DNA from: Chromera velia
Taxonomy: Eukaryota; Sar; Chromeraceae
Direction of reading: 5' to 3'
NCBI GenBank assembly: GCA_018398765.1
Contig: JAHBMJ010003338.1
Location: 44,150 to 91,358 of the forward strand
Length of the DNA: 47,209 nucleotides
Positions 13,199 to 25,200 of the stretch are shown in pieces. Position numbers and translations under genes: made by a program. The notes under the pieces are model-generated. The model was given only the letters and a program-made list of their open reading frames with translations, made no database searches and was not told where the DNA came from. Position 1 is the first letter of the stretch, and every line of letters starts with the position of its first letter.

Positions 13199-16100
13199 TC
13201 GTTCTTTCTTTCTTTCGTTCTTTCTTTCTTTCTTTCTTTCGTTCTTTCTTTCTTTCGTTCTTTCTTTGTTTCTTTCTTGCTTTCTTTGGTTCCTTTTCTG
13301 TCTGTCTGTCTTTCTGTCTGTCTGCATGTCTTCCTTTCTTTCGCTGACTCTTTCTCGCCTCCCCATCGGCCCCATCCACCCCGCCCTCTCTCTCTCTCTG
13401 TGTGTGTGTGTATATGTGTGTGTGCACGTGTGCGTACACTTTCTTACCCTTTCTCCCTTGTCTTCCTGTCTTTCTTCACTTAATTAATCCCTGCCCCCTT
13501 ACTTCCTGTCTCACGCTTCATATTGTGAATTAAAGAAGAGACCGGAGATCGATAGACTTCCTTCGTTGAAGAAAGCCGCTACGGCAATCAAGTGTGAAAG
13601 CCTCTTGCATGACCTGTGACGACGGACTTCGGCATGTCTCTCATCATGCCTGTCCTGTACAAAGCCTCTCATCATGCCTGTCCTGTACAAAGCCTCTCAT
13701 TATGCCTGTCCTGTACAAAGCCTCTCATCATGCCTGTCCTGTACAAAGCCTCTCATCATGCCTGTCCTGTACAAAGCCTTGCAAGACGGAGGCTGCATGG
13801 GGTGACAGCGTGTTTTTCTTGCTTGATCCCCCGACAAACAGGGTCTTTCTCTGTTGGATTTTTTCTTTCACTCTTTTCTCTGACCGCCGAGCGTCTCAGA
13901 TTTACCGCCAGATCTTGCATGCAAGCTCGCACCGCATGATGATGCAACTGTTCATGCAGACTGACGGGACTCGGTTGTCGTGATTGTAAATGTACACGTA
14001 GCGTCCCATCACCCCGGTTTCCTTCACAGACACAAAGCACCGCACGTACTTGGTCAGGTCCATCTGGCGCATTGATACCGGTGAATGATTGAAGTCACCG
14101 CACCTGCAGCATCAAGCAAAGAAAAGACAGTCTTCAGCAGGCAGCCTGCGCATGTGTGTGTATTTGGGTGTTGTGGGGGGGATCGGGGCTGGAGGAAAGG
14201 AGGGTGGGGAGAGCGAGGGAGGGAAAAAGGGAGACGGGGTGCATGCAGAGGGGGACGGAGAGAGGGGAGGAGAGATGAAGGAAGAGAGGGAGGGAGAGAG
14301 GGAGAGAATAAAGAAGGCAGGAAGGGAGGGAAGGAGAGGGGGGAGAAAGGGAGGGAGACAAAAGGAATTCTTGAAGAGGGAGGGAGGGAAGGAAGGACGG
14401 AGAAAGGGAGGGAGACAAAAGGAATTCTTGAAGAGGGAGAGAGGGAAGGAAGGACGGAGAAAGGGAGGGAGACAAAAGGAATTCTTGAAGAGGGAGAGAG
14501 GGAAGGAAGGACGGAGAAAGGGAGGGAGACAAAAGGAATTCTTGAAAAGGGAGGATGGGAAGGAAGGACGGAGAAAGGGAGGGAGACAAAAGGAATTCTT
14601 GAAGAGGGAGGGAGGGAAGGAAGGACGGAGAAAGGGAGGGAGACAAAAGGAATTCTTGAAGAGGGAGGGAGGGAAGGAAGGACGGAGAAAGGGAGGGGAC
14701 GAGGTGCATGGTAGAGGTGAAGAAAAGAAGAGCTGGGGAGAAGAGAGGGAGGGAGGGAGGGAGGGATACGTAGGGGGGGGGAGAGACGCAGAGATGCAGG
14801 CAGGCAGACACGGACAGAGAGACTCGATCCATGCTTCCATTTTTTTCTTCATAAAACACAAACACAAAGACAGACGGAGGAAAGACAGAACGACGGACGG
14901 ACATACAGATAAAGTCTCAAAGACATACACAGACAGGGGCATACAAACGTAGACATTCAGACAGAGACAGACCGGAAAAGGCAGACAGGCAGGCAAAGAC
15001 AGACAGGGAAAAAGAGACAGAGACAGAGTCACAGACACAGACCATGCAGATTCAAGAAGAAAATGCACGTGCTGTATGTAATGAACAAGCTCGAGAGAAA
15101 CTTTAAGGCAGAAAGAACAAGTTCCTTCCTTCCTTCCTTCCTGTCTCGCGTCCGTCCCCTCGTTTCGCTTTTCTGTCTGACTGACAGAAAGTTTCTCCCA
15201 GGGAAGCTCGCGTCAGAGCCGACGAACACCTGCGCACCAGAGGTGGTGAAGTACCTGTCGTCCCCCTGGGGAAAGTTGGCAGGACTGATTGCGACGCGCT
15301 CAACAAGCGCGTACTGCTGCAGGTCGATGCGGATGTACTGAGGTCCAGGGACCCTGCATCGATCACGTAATATCATGCAGTGTGGAATATCAGTACATAT
15401 ATGAAGCATCAATCATGCCAGACCAGTTTCACGCATGCCCTGCGACGGAGAAAGCAAAACACACCCTTTCTCTTTCCAGCAGAGGATCCAAGCCCATTCG
15501 AATCAGAGAATCGATCCCCTACGCATCTTACTTGCACACCCTCATGTCTTAATTCCGCCCCACCTTCTCTGTCTCTGTTGCCACCATGCAGCTCTGCTCA
15601 TGCACTTACCCTTCCTTTGCAGTCCATGGCTTGTCAAAGTCGCCGTCGGTGAGCAGGGACTCGAACCCGGTTCTCCACTTCTCTTCGACAAACACAGGCT
15701 TGCCCTGAGAGAGCAGCCACCCCGATCCAGACGCCACCGCCTCCTCGATGTCAATTTCGTAAATGGGATCAGTAATGAAAGAGAGTAAGAATAAGAACAC
15801 AGCATAGTATATTATAGCAACATATGTGTAATATAATATAATCAACAAACCAGAAGACACTGATGAGGCCTCCTCGAAGTCTATTTCATTTCGTACTCAT
15901 GCAGCACACTGCATCCAAGCGCATGCACATGCAGCCTGACGCACGCGCGGAAGAAGGTGCATGGATCATCGTGCATGGATGTATAGAAAGAAATGAGGGG
16001 ACCTTTCAGTACCGTGGAAGGAAGGAAGGAAGGAAGGAAGGAAGGAAGAAAGGAAGAAAGGAAGAAAGGAAGAAAGGAAGAAAGGAAGAAAGGAAGGAAG

Positions 16101-19084
16101 GAAGGAAGAAAGGAAGGAAGGAAGAAAGGAAGAAAGGAAGGAGGGAAGGAAGGAAGGAAGAAAGGAAGGAAGGAAGGAAGGAAGGAACGAAGGGAGGGAG
16201 GGAGGAAGGAAGGAAGGATGGAAGGAAGGAAGAAAGGAAGAAAGGAAGAAAGGAAGAAAGGAAGAAAGGAAGGAAGGAAGGAAGGAAGGAAGAAAGGAAG
16301 GAAGGAAGAAAGGAAGGAAGGAAGAAAGGAAGGAAGGAAGAAAGGAAGGAGGGAAGGAAGGAAGGAAGGAAGAAACGAAGGAAGGAAGGAAGGAACGAAG
16401 GGAGGGAGGGAGGAAGGAAGGAAGGGTGGAAGGAAGAAAGGAAGAAAGGAAGAAAGGAAGAAAGGAAAGAAGGAAAGAAGGAAGAAAGGAAGAAAGGAAG
16501 GAAGGAAGAAAGGAAGGAGGGAAGGAAGGAAGGAAGGAAGGAAGGAAGGAACGAAGGGAGGGAGGGAGGGAGGAAGGAAGGATGGAAGGAAGGAAGGAAG
16601 CCAGGAAGGAAGGAACGAAGGAAGGAAGAAAAGAAGGAAGGAAGGACATCTCGCTTTTCAGAGAAGAAGCATGGTTTTAGATACCGGAAAATGCCAGACG
16701 GAAACAATGAAAAGGTGGGGGCCTGCGCGGGGCTGTATAAAGGAAACTGAGAGGCAAAACTTTTAGCGCGCTCAGGCAGATACGCGCAGCAGGGGAGAGA
16801 GAGTTGCTGATCACAAGTGCATGCACAGGACGGGGCACCTCTTTTTCCTTTATGAGATGCACGCTTTTAATTTGGGACTTTTGAGTGAATAAGGTGAAAG
16901 GTTTGGGTTCGTTTCCTCTCTCTTGACGTTGACTGACGCTTCCCAGTCTTCTCAACAAGATGAATTGGCCCTTCAGAGGGACGTCGCATTTCATGTCGAT
17001 CGATTTGCAGAGGTCGACCTGGCCACTGTTACCGCACTTCACCACGTCTGCGCGATCTGCCGTGGCAGGATCTAAGTACAAGCCAGAGATATCCACGTCA
17101 GTGACGTAGGTGGTAATATTCCAAGCAGTCTTCTTGCCGATCTGAGGGTCCAACCCCCCCCATATAGCAGCAGGAGATTTGTCGCACCGGTTGACGATCT
17201 GCATGCAGGGAAATTCGTTATTGGCATGCATCAGCGTGTTTTCTCCCTGTACATGTGCAAGTCCGTTGCATGAAGAGAAGGCAGCATCGGTTGGTTGCAG
17301 GTGTCTCTGCTGGTTTGTGACGTGCTACCTGTGTTGCATCTCGAGTTTCATGCATCCTTTCGGGTTGACGTCTGCATGGTATGCGGCCTGTAGTCCATCA
17401 AACAGATCGAGAGACGATCGAATCAACTCAATATAATCACAATTCTATTATATTATATTATTATATCATTCAGTCGAGAAAACAGAGAGACGATCGAACT
17501 AAGGTGCCAGCCTGCACATTGTCGACCGATCACTCGCACTAATCACGTCCTCCTCCGGATCCAACCAATACTCACAGCCCCCCTCACTTTATTTGCGTGC
17601 GAATGCGAGTCGCAAGAAACCAGATGGCCGGCAAGACGCGAGAAGAAAGGGGGGCGAAAGGACTTCATTGCAACGTCCGATCCCACTGAGATATTAATAT
17701 ATATGCATGCAGTCTTTCTCATTCTCTACTTTCTCTTATCACTGAGACCTTTCTCTTTTTTTTTTTTTTTCTCAAAGCAAGAAAGGAGACTATCGAGATG
17801 GATGCATGCAGACGCGGTAACAAAGGATCAAGAGGGGAATTTGAGAGGGTGACAGGTGAAGAGGGCATGCAGTACGGCGGTGGCACTCGGAACGGTCGAC
17901 CCGTTTACCGTTTGCAGTCATCGCTTTTTCTTTACACCTTTCAAGTCTACTGATGCATTCGTGGAATCATTTGTCCATATCGATCACACACGAATAACAC
18001 GTGCTTGCATGCGGTGCGCACTCACCGTGACAGTATTGATCTCCTTCGACGCCCCCAGATCGATGTACGCCGCCACATTGGGCGGCGCGCGTCCGGTGTA
18101 GAAGGGCATGTTCAGCTCGTCCCCGTCAATCAACCGGGGATTGACGGTGAAATCAACAGATCCACCTGCCCACTGCACGGCCGATATCGGCCCAAACTGA
18201 GAGGGGCTTACAGTCCCATACTGCGGGGGGGGATGGGCCGGCATCGTTGCCATCGACCAGTTGATGTCATCCATCCAGACGTTCCCGAACACCGGGTCTT
18301 TCTGTCCAGCCTTCCACGCCACCGGAGCCTTTCCAAGCACCGTCCCTTCTCCTGACAGAGAGACCGCTGAGTCAGCCCCGGCAGACGACCTGGCCCCCCC
18401 GCTGCTCACAGAGGCGGCACCGGTGAGCGTCTCTCTGCCCGCATCTCCGAGGAGCGCGTCCTCGTCCACCCCGCCTGCTGAAGAGGCACTCACCTCCTCT
18501 TGGTCGATCTGGAGCAGCCCCGCGGGGGCATTCTGTGCCCCTGCAGTTCCTGTGAGAAATTGCCGCCTTTTGGTTTGCGCATGACACTCCTCGGGATTCG
18601 CAACCAGACATGCCGCTGCATCGCATTGTGAAGAATGAAGAACACGGCGGGGGGACACTGTGAGACGATCGAGTTCTGCAAGAAAGACTCGGGATGGCTG
18701 ACAGGAGATGCAAGGCGGCTTGACAGAGAGCGATGCTCAGGGGTTGAACAGATGCATGGATGAACGAACAAAACCTCCTCCTTCTGCCATATCACACAAT
18801 TTTGTCTCGCAGTGTACAGCAGCAAAGCAATCACAGAAGTAGATCGAGGTGCATCGGCAGAGACCAGAGACAGTGGGAGGAAGACAAAGAGGCCAACACA
18901 CACACACACACGCACGCACCGGAACCCCGTAGCCAGCAAGCTAGCACGCAAGCGGAGCGAGGAAGGGAAAAGCTGAGGGGACGGGAGTGACGGAGTGGGG
19001 ACTGGGGAATCAGATTGCGACGGGGGAGAGAAAAAGAAAAGAAAGAAAGAAAGAAAGAAAGAAAGAAAAAAAGAAACAAAGAAC

Positions 19085-19118
<34 letters not shown>

Positions 19119-19143
19119 AAGAAAGAAAAGGAGAGAAAAGAAA

Positions 19144-19174
<31 letters not shown>

Positions 19175-19175
19175 C

Positions 19176-19207
<32 letters not shown>

Positions 19208-22200
19208 CAAAGAAAAGAAAGAAAGAAAGAAAGAACGAACGAACGAACGAAAGAAAGAAAGAACGAACGAACGAACGAACGAACGGAAGAAAGAAAGAAA
19301 GAAACAAAGAAACAAACAAACAAAAGAAAGAAAGAAAGAAAGAAAGAACGAACGAACGAAAGGAAGAAAGAAAGAAAGAAAGAAAGAAAAAAAGAAAGAA
19401 AAAAAGAAAGAAAGGGAGAGAAAGAAAGAAAGAAAGAAAGAAGAAAGAAAGAGAGAAAGAAAAGAACGAAACCCAACCGACTGACCTTGACGCACGAGAG
19501 CGTAAAGAGTTCCCGAGATCGCCTTCATTTCCGCAGTACTTTGCTGAAGCATCAGAGCACTGCATGAGACGAAGAGACGGCACTGGTGGAGACTGCCAGA
19601 AGTTCCCAGCTGCAGATCGAGGGGCAGAGAGAGAGTCAACATGCAGGAAAGGGAATCAATCAATCAATTCATATGAAGCGAAGGTGCAGAGTCAACATGC
19701 AGGAAAGGGAATCAATCAATCAATTCATATGAAGCGAAGGTGCACAAACTGCACAGTGAAAGGGCCCACAGACGAACGAAGGTTTGTTTTTGCAGAGTCA
19801 CGTATACACGCTTTTAGTGACGGTGAGGTTAATCCCATTCCATTGGGCACGAGAGACCCTGCAGAGCAGTATACAGTGCGTGAAAAGCCAGGAAGGAGCT
19901 ATGTCGCAGCGCCCTACTCTTTTTCTTTCCTCTTCTTCCCTCCCTTCTCCTTCCCGGACCCATAACGAAAAAAAGACTCGCAAGCAAGCAACGTGAAAGA
20001 CCAGAGGAAATTTAAAGGAAAAAAGTTCAAAAACCAACGGACAAAGACCGATCGAGAGAAGGAATGCATTGATGGAACGGACCCAGAAGTAATAGCAGTT
20101 CGGGTTGAGGATGCAGAGCTTCTCGCATATTTCGAACTTGTCAGTCTCAGCCAAGCTGATCATGTCACCCAACAGACACGAAACGGGGCCACGCGCGACC
20201 AAGAAGGAGGGCATGTTCCCAGCGGCGAAGTCGTTCTTCATGGCGGCCGGCAGACTGCGAAGCTGCTCGTCCACCACAGGGTAGTTGCCGCCCCACTCAG
20301 CCGGAAAACAGTCGCCTGAATGAAGAGATCGATGCAGAGAGAAACGGAAGGAGGGAGAGGGTGAGAATGAGAGACACGCACGGGAATACAGCATACACAC
20401 ACAAACGCACACAGAGAGGGGGGAGGGGGTGGATTGCTCCGACAATTTTGCAGACTGAGATTGAGGACTGTTCGCGTCTGCGCATGCATGCAAGATTCTT
20501 TCGTGACAATTATTTTTTTTTTTCTTTCTGTATGAAAGTAAACGTCTGCGCATGCATGCAAGATTCTTTCCTGACAATTATTTTTTTTTTTCTTTCTGTA
20601 TGAAAGTAAACGTCTGCGCATGCATGCAAGATTCTTTCGTGACAATTATTTTTTTTTTTTCTTTATGTATGAAAGTAAACGTCTGCGCATGCATGCAAGA
20701 TTCTTTCGTGACAATTTTTTTTTTTTTTTCTTCCTGTATGAAAGTAAACGTCTGCGCATGCATGCAAGATTCTTTCGTGACAATTAAGGGATGAATGAAC
20801 TCGAGGGAACGTGAAGGACTCTTGCAAGACATGGATGGTGGACTCTCCTCTCCTCTCCTCTCTCTTCAACCTGCGCCCTATCGATGCACTCACTCTTCCT
20901 TCCTTCCGGTAGATCGGAGCCGGAACGACACGCATGATGCAGGGTAGGACAAAGCAGAGCAGTACGACTGCATGGAAGGAAATGAAGGGATGGCCTCGTC
21001 AAATCTGGACTTGGGGGGGGGGGAGAAGGTTGTTGGGCAAAAAGAAAGAAAGAAAGAAAGACATGGACGGACTTGCATGACGGCAAAGAAGACAGGACCC
21101 ACCCAACCTGGTAAAGACCATGCAGGAAGGAAGAACAGACAGAAGGAATCGAAGAGATTGATGGTTCAACCAAAAATGGAGAGGCAGATGATTGGGGGGG
21201 GNGGGGGGGGGGGGGAGGTTGAAAAACAGAAAATAGTTTCACGTGCAGGATTCACCAAAAACACGGTGCGCCTACAAGAAACTGGTCAACCGGTCGACCA
21301 GCGACGCGCGCAGCCGGGCAACCACGTTTGCGACGATGCAAATGGCAGGCAGGCATTCGAAACCCACACGGGTCGAAAAAGAAAGAAAATAAAGAGAAAA
21401 GGAAGCAAAAGAAGAGGACAAAAAGAAAGAAAATAAGGAGAAAAGGAAGGAAAAGAAAAGGACCAAAAGAAAGAAAATAAAGAGAAAGGGAAGGGAAAGA
21501 AGAGGACCAAAAGAAAGGAAACAGAGAAAAGGAAGGAACAGAAGCGGACAAAAAGAAAGGAAACAGAGAAAAGGAAGGGGAAAAAGCGGACAAAAAAAGG
21601 GGAAAGGAACGGCGCTACCAACAGGGGTCGACAGTGTGGCCAGGGTCGTCACCGAGAGGCGGCGGAGAGGTCGCCTTTTCACGTGCAGAGGGAGTAGTGG
21701 GAGGTTCGTTGATAAGTGGATGATCGAAAATGTAAATTCTCTCAGACGACAGCGCCCCTCCGTCCTGTCCCTCCTCCTCCTTTTCCGACTCAGATACTTC
21801 TTCTTTCTCGTCTCCCCCTCCATCCCCATTCGTCGCTTTTTGTCCGGGGGACCCCGAAACAACTGCCATAGGAGAGGGGCACGTCTGCGGCTGGAAAAAG
21901 AAAATCGAGTGCAAAGTGTTCCCCTGGTTTCCCCCCTTCAGAGTCACAGAGCCCGTCAGGGACGACGGCACACACGCGACCACCTCGCCTTTGAGGAAGA
22001 ACTCGGAAGCCTCGGGGTCGACAAAATCCTCACCCGGGCTGACTTCCTGGAGAAGCCATTTTGTGCCCCCCGACGGACAAAGTCCCTCTGGGTCACGAGC
22101 GGCGACGTAAGGCACCAAATACTTCCCGTCTTTTTGGGTGCCGCCCTGCCGCGCGTAAAGAGCGGACCGGGTTTTCAGGTCAGGTACCAGGGGGCAGAAA

Positions 22201-25200
22201 GTGCCCGTCAGCCAGGCTTCATTCGGAATCTGCAATCAAGCATCGATCATGATGCAGGAAGATGGCGTGTACAGCAAGGAGCTTCGCGCATGCAGACAGA
22301 GAGCTATCTGGTGCATAGGCCTCGAATGAATCGGTACTCATTCCCATGCAGTTGGTGAGAATTTCTCTAGGCAACCTGGTGGACCGCGTCTGCTTCGTCA
22401 TCCTCTCCTCCTCTTCTGAGCTTAATTCTCTCACTGAAAGGATGAATAGATCCCATCTGTGGAGCCTCCCTCTGATTCAATGTGGATGGACGGCAAATTT
22501 ATGCGACAACAAAAACAAACATGCAGTCGGCGCTCTTGCGTTGTCAGCAGCCATCTGTGCTGTGTCCCTGTGAGGAATCAAAGGAGATAAAGAAGGTCAC
22601 CGGAAGAGAGAAAAATAAAAGAAGAAAAGAGAGAAAAAAGAGACAAAAATATAAACCAGAAAATGTGAGGAATCAAAGGAGAGAAGTGCACCGGATTCTT
22701 TCTGACAGAGAGAATGAGAGTGTTGCAAGGAGAGCACTACACCCTAACGCATTCGACCTGACGACAAACCTGGAGGTGAAGACACGTTTTCATCAGGAAA
22801 CAGTTTCGCAGTCTGAAGTGTGCACTCGTGCAGTCCGGCGACGTCGAGCCGTCTACTGATGAGCACCCTCCTTCCTGCACCGACATGTAGTGGTCCACAC
22901 GCTGGACGGCCTGGCACCCTCCGCTGCTGTCGAAGGTGTAGGCGGCGCAATTGGGCAGAGACGTGCACGCCTTCCTGCACGTGTCGCTGCTCGACTTCGC
23001 GTTCGCCATCTTGTCGAGGTCTGCACCCAGCAGGAATGCTGGCTGAAGCGCCTTCGAGGGAAGAATGATTTGCTGCACGCATTCAGCATGCAAAGACGGC
23101 ATGCAGACAGAGGAAAGACCGCACGCGTGCAGCACTGACTGTCGAGCAAACAAGCACATGTACTGATTGTCGAGCGAACCAACACATGAGGCCAACTCAG
23201 CCGTTGGGCCGGCCCGTTGCATGGGTGTGGGGGCTGAACAGACATTGTTCGCCATTGCATGTACGTACTGCAATTGGAGCTAGAGGAAAACAGACGGCAG
23301 CCGTGATGACCTATGGGGGACCAGAAAAAGAAAAAGAGAGAGAGAGAGAGAGAACTGAAGTGGATTGATTAAATTTGAGCGATCTCTCTCTCTCTGCCCC
23401 CCCCATGTCAGACGAAGGAAGGCTTGGCGATGCCCCAGCACATGAACATGCATGCTCCTACAGCACATACATGCATGCTCAAAAACAGTCCGGCAGACAC
23501 ATATATGGGCATGCATCAATTCTTGTCATGCAGGAAGGAATTGCGCTAGCTGACCTGCCAACAGGTTGAATCTGCGAGGACAAAATTGAGGCGAGCGCTC
23601 TTCACCCAGTGATGCGCAGAGGCATTCTCGGGGGCCCACTGCCGCCCCCACACCCAGCAGACCAAAGCAAGCTCTGCACGGAGACTCTGTTCCGTCAGCT
23701 GCAGGCAGGCAGGCAGAAGGCGTAAGAGGGGGGAAAGAGGGGAGTCAAACGTTCGTGGGAGGGGGAAAGAGGCAGGCTGTACGGGACAGTCCAAAGATGG
23801 GAAGATGGTTGGAGGGGGGAAAGAGGCTGCATGGGAAATTCGAAAGTTGGAAACATGGTGGGGGGACTACAGACAGACTATATGACAGACAGACTATATC
23901 GTCTTTTCTTCACATATGACAGACAGACTATATGTTTCTTCTTCTCCCTTCTTTTCTTTATGGGGACTACAGACAGACAGACAGACAGGGAGAGACAGAC
24001 CGTGAAGTCGATTTCTGCTGGGTCGCCTACACCTGTTTCTCCTGACAAGATCCCGGTCAGAGGGTCGAGGTGGAAGAGGGACACCAGAGAGCTAGAACTT
24101 GTTTTGAGAGAGACGATCCCAGTCCGCACGTTATGCTCAGTGACGACCTCCGACTGGCCTTCCTTCGCGCACACAGCACTGAAAAGGGCAGGACGCAGTC
24201 GCTGCACTTGTCCGTTCTTTTTCCCGCTGTCAGACGGCTTGAAGGGACTCGATATGGGCAAAGGAGTTCCGAGGCTGAGAGACAAACCCTCAGTGGGAAA
24301 TGAAGGGTATTCGATCCCCGACCAGGTCTTCGGATTGACAATCAGCAGATCCAGCTGGTCAGCTTCACTGCGGGACGGGCCTGCTGACGTCGAATTGTGA
24401 GTTTGAGGTGGTTTGCGGACTCCAGAGATCTGGCACTGAACCGCGAGGGCGCTGTCGAGAGGCACCACAGGTGCTGAGGGGGTGTCTTTGCCGTTGTCTT
24501 TTTTGTCCTTTGGGCTGCCCCCCACCTTGTCTTCTAGTTGAGAGACGAGGTCCTCGAAAGGACCCACCAGGCCCGTTTCGTGAAGCATCGGGGTGGAGTC
24601 CAGAGGGAATCCGACACCCGCAGCCTTGGGCAGGCTGTCGGTTCCCCACAAATCCCCCCCAAAGCCGATATGGAGCCACGGGGCGTCGGGTGTGCAGACG
24701 AGCTTCCACTTTCCGCCGACGTACCCGGATGCAGGAACCGGTGGATGGGAGATCAGGGTCATGGTCTGCGTGGAGTTGGACGAAAGCGTAGAGGAAGAAG
24801 AAGAGGCAGTCGAGCTGCGCGCAAGGAGGGTTGGAGTCTCCTCGCCAAGCTGCTCCTCCTCAGAGGGCGACGGAATGTGATCCCACCGATCCTCATGGCT
24901 CCGCACCTCCACGAGGGACCGGAAGGTCGAGGGGGGCGTCGTTGTCTCAGCCAGGGAGGGGCTCGGAGACTGGTGCAGTAGTGATGCAGCGGTTCTTTTG
25001 GCTGAGGAATGATTCGAGTGCATGGGGGGAACGGGATGGGTGGTCTCCGAAGTCGTCGCTGTGAGCAGTTGGGCCTCGGGGGAGTCGATTGACAGAACGT
25101 GGTGTCCGTAACCGAACATCTGGGTGCTGAAGGAGAGAGTGGCGTTGAACACGAGACCTTCTTCCGCATTCTGCAGGAGAACAAAAAAAGAAACAAACAA

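Noticed and set aside
12486-13487. Very long ORFs rich in Phe/Leu/Ser or Lys/Arg/Glu on both strands
   Set aside because: They are translations of the TTTC tetranucleotide array. The same applies to 15863-16766, 18490-19663 and 2238-3385.
14089-14952. Repeat protein of 19-residue units
   Set aside because: It lies in an intron between phase-matched F5/8C exons, and both strands are equally open.
21243-21271. 29-bp micro-exon of the giant gene (TTCTTGTAG| to GCAC|GTGAAA)
   Set aside because: Including it breaks phase, while exon 7 joins exon 8 directly in phase.
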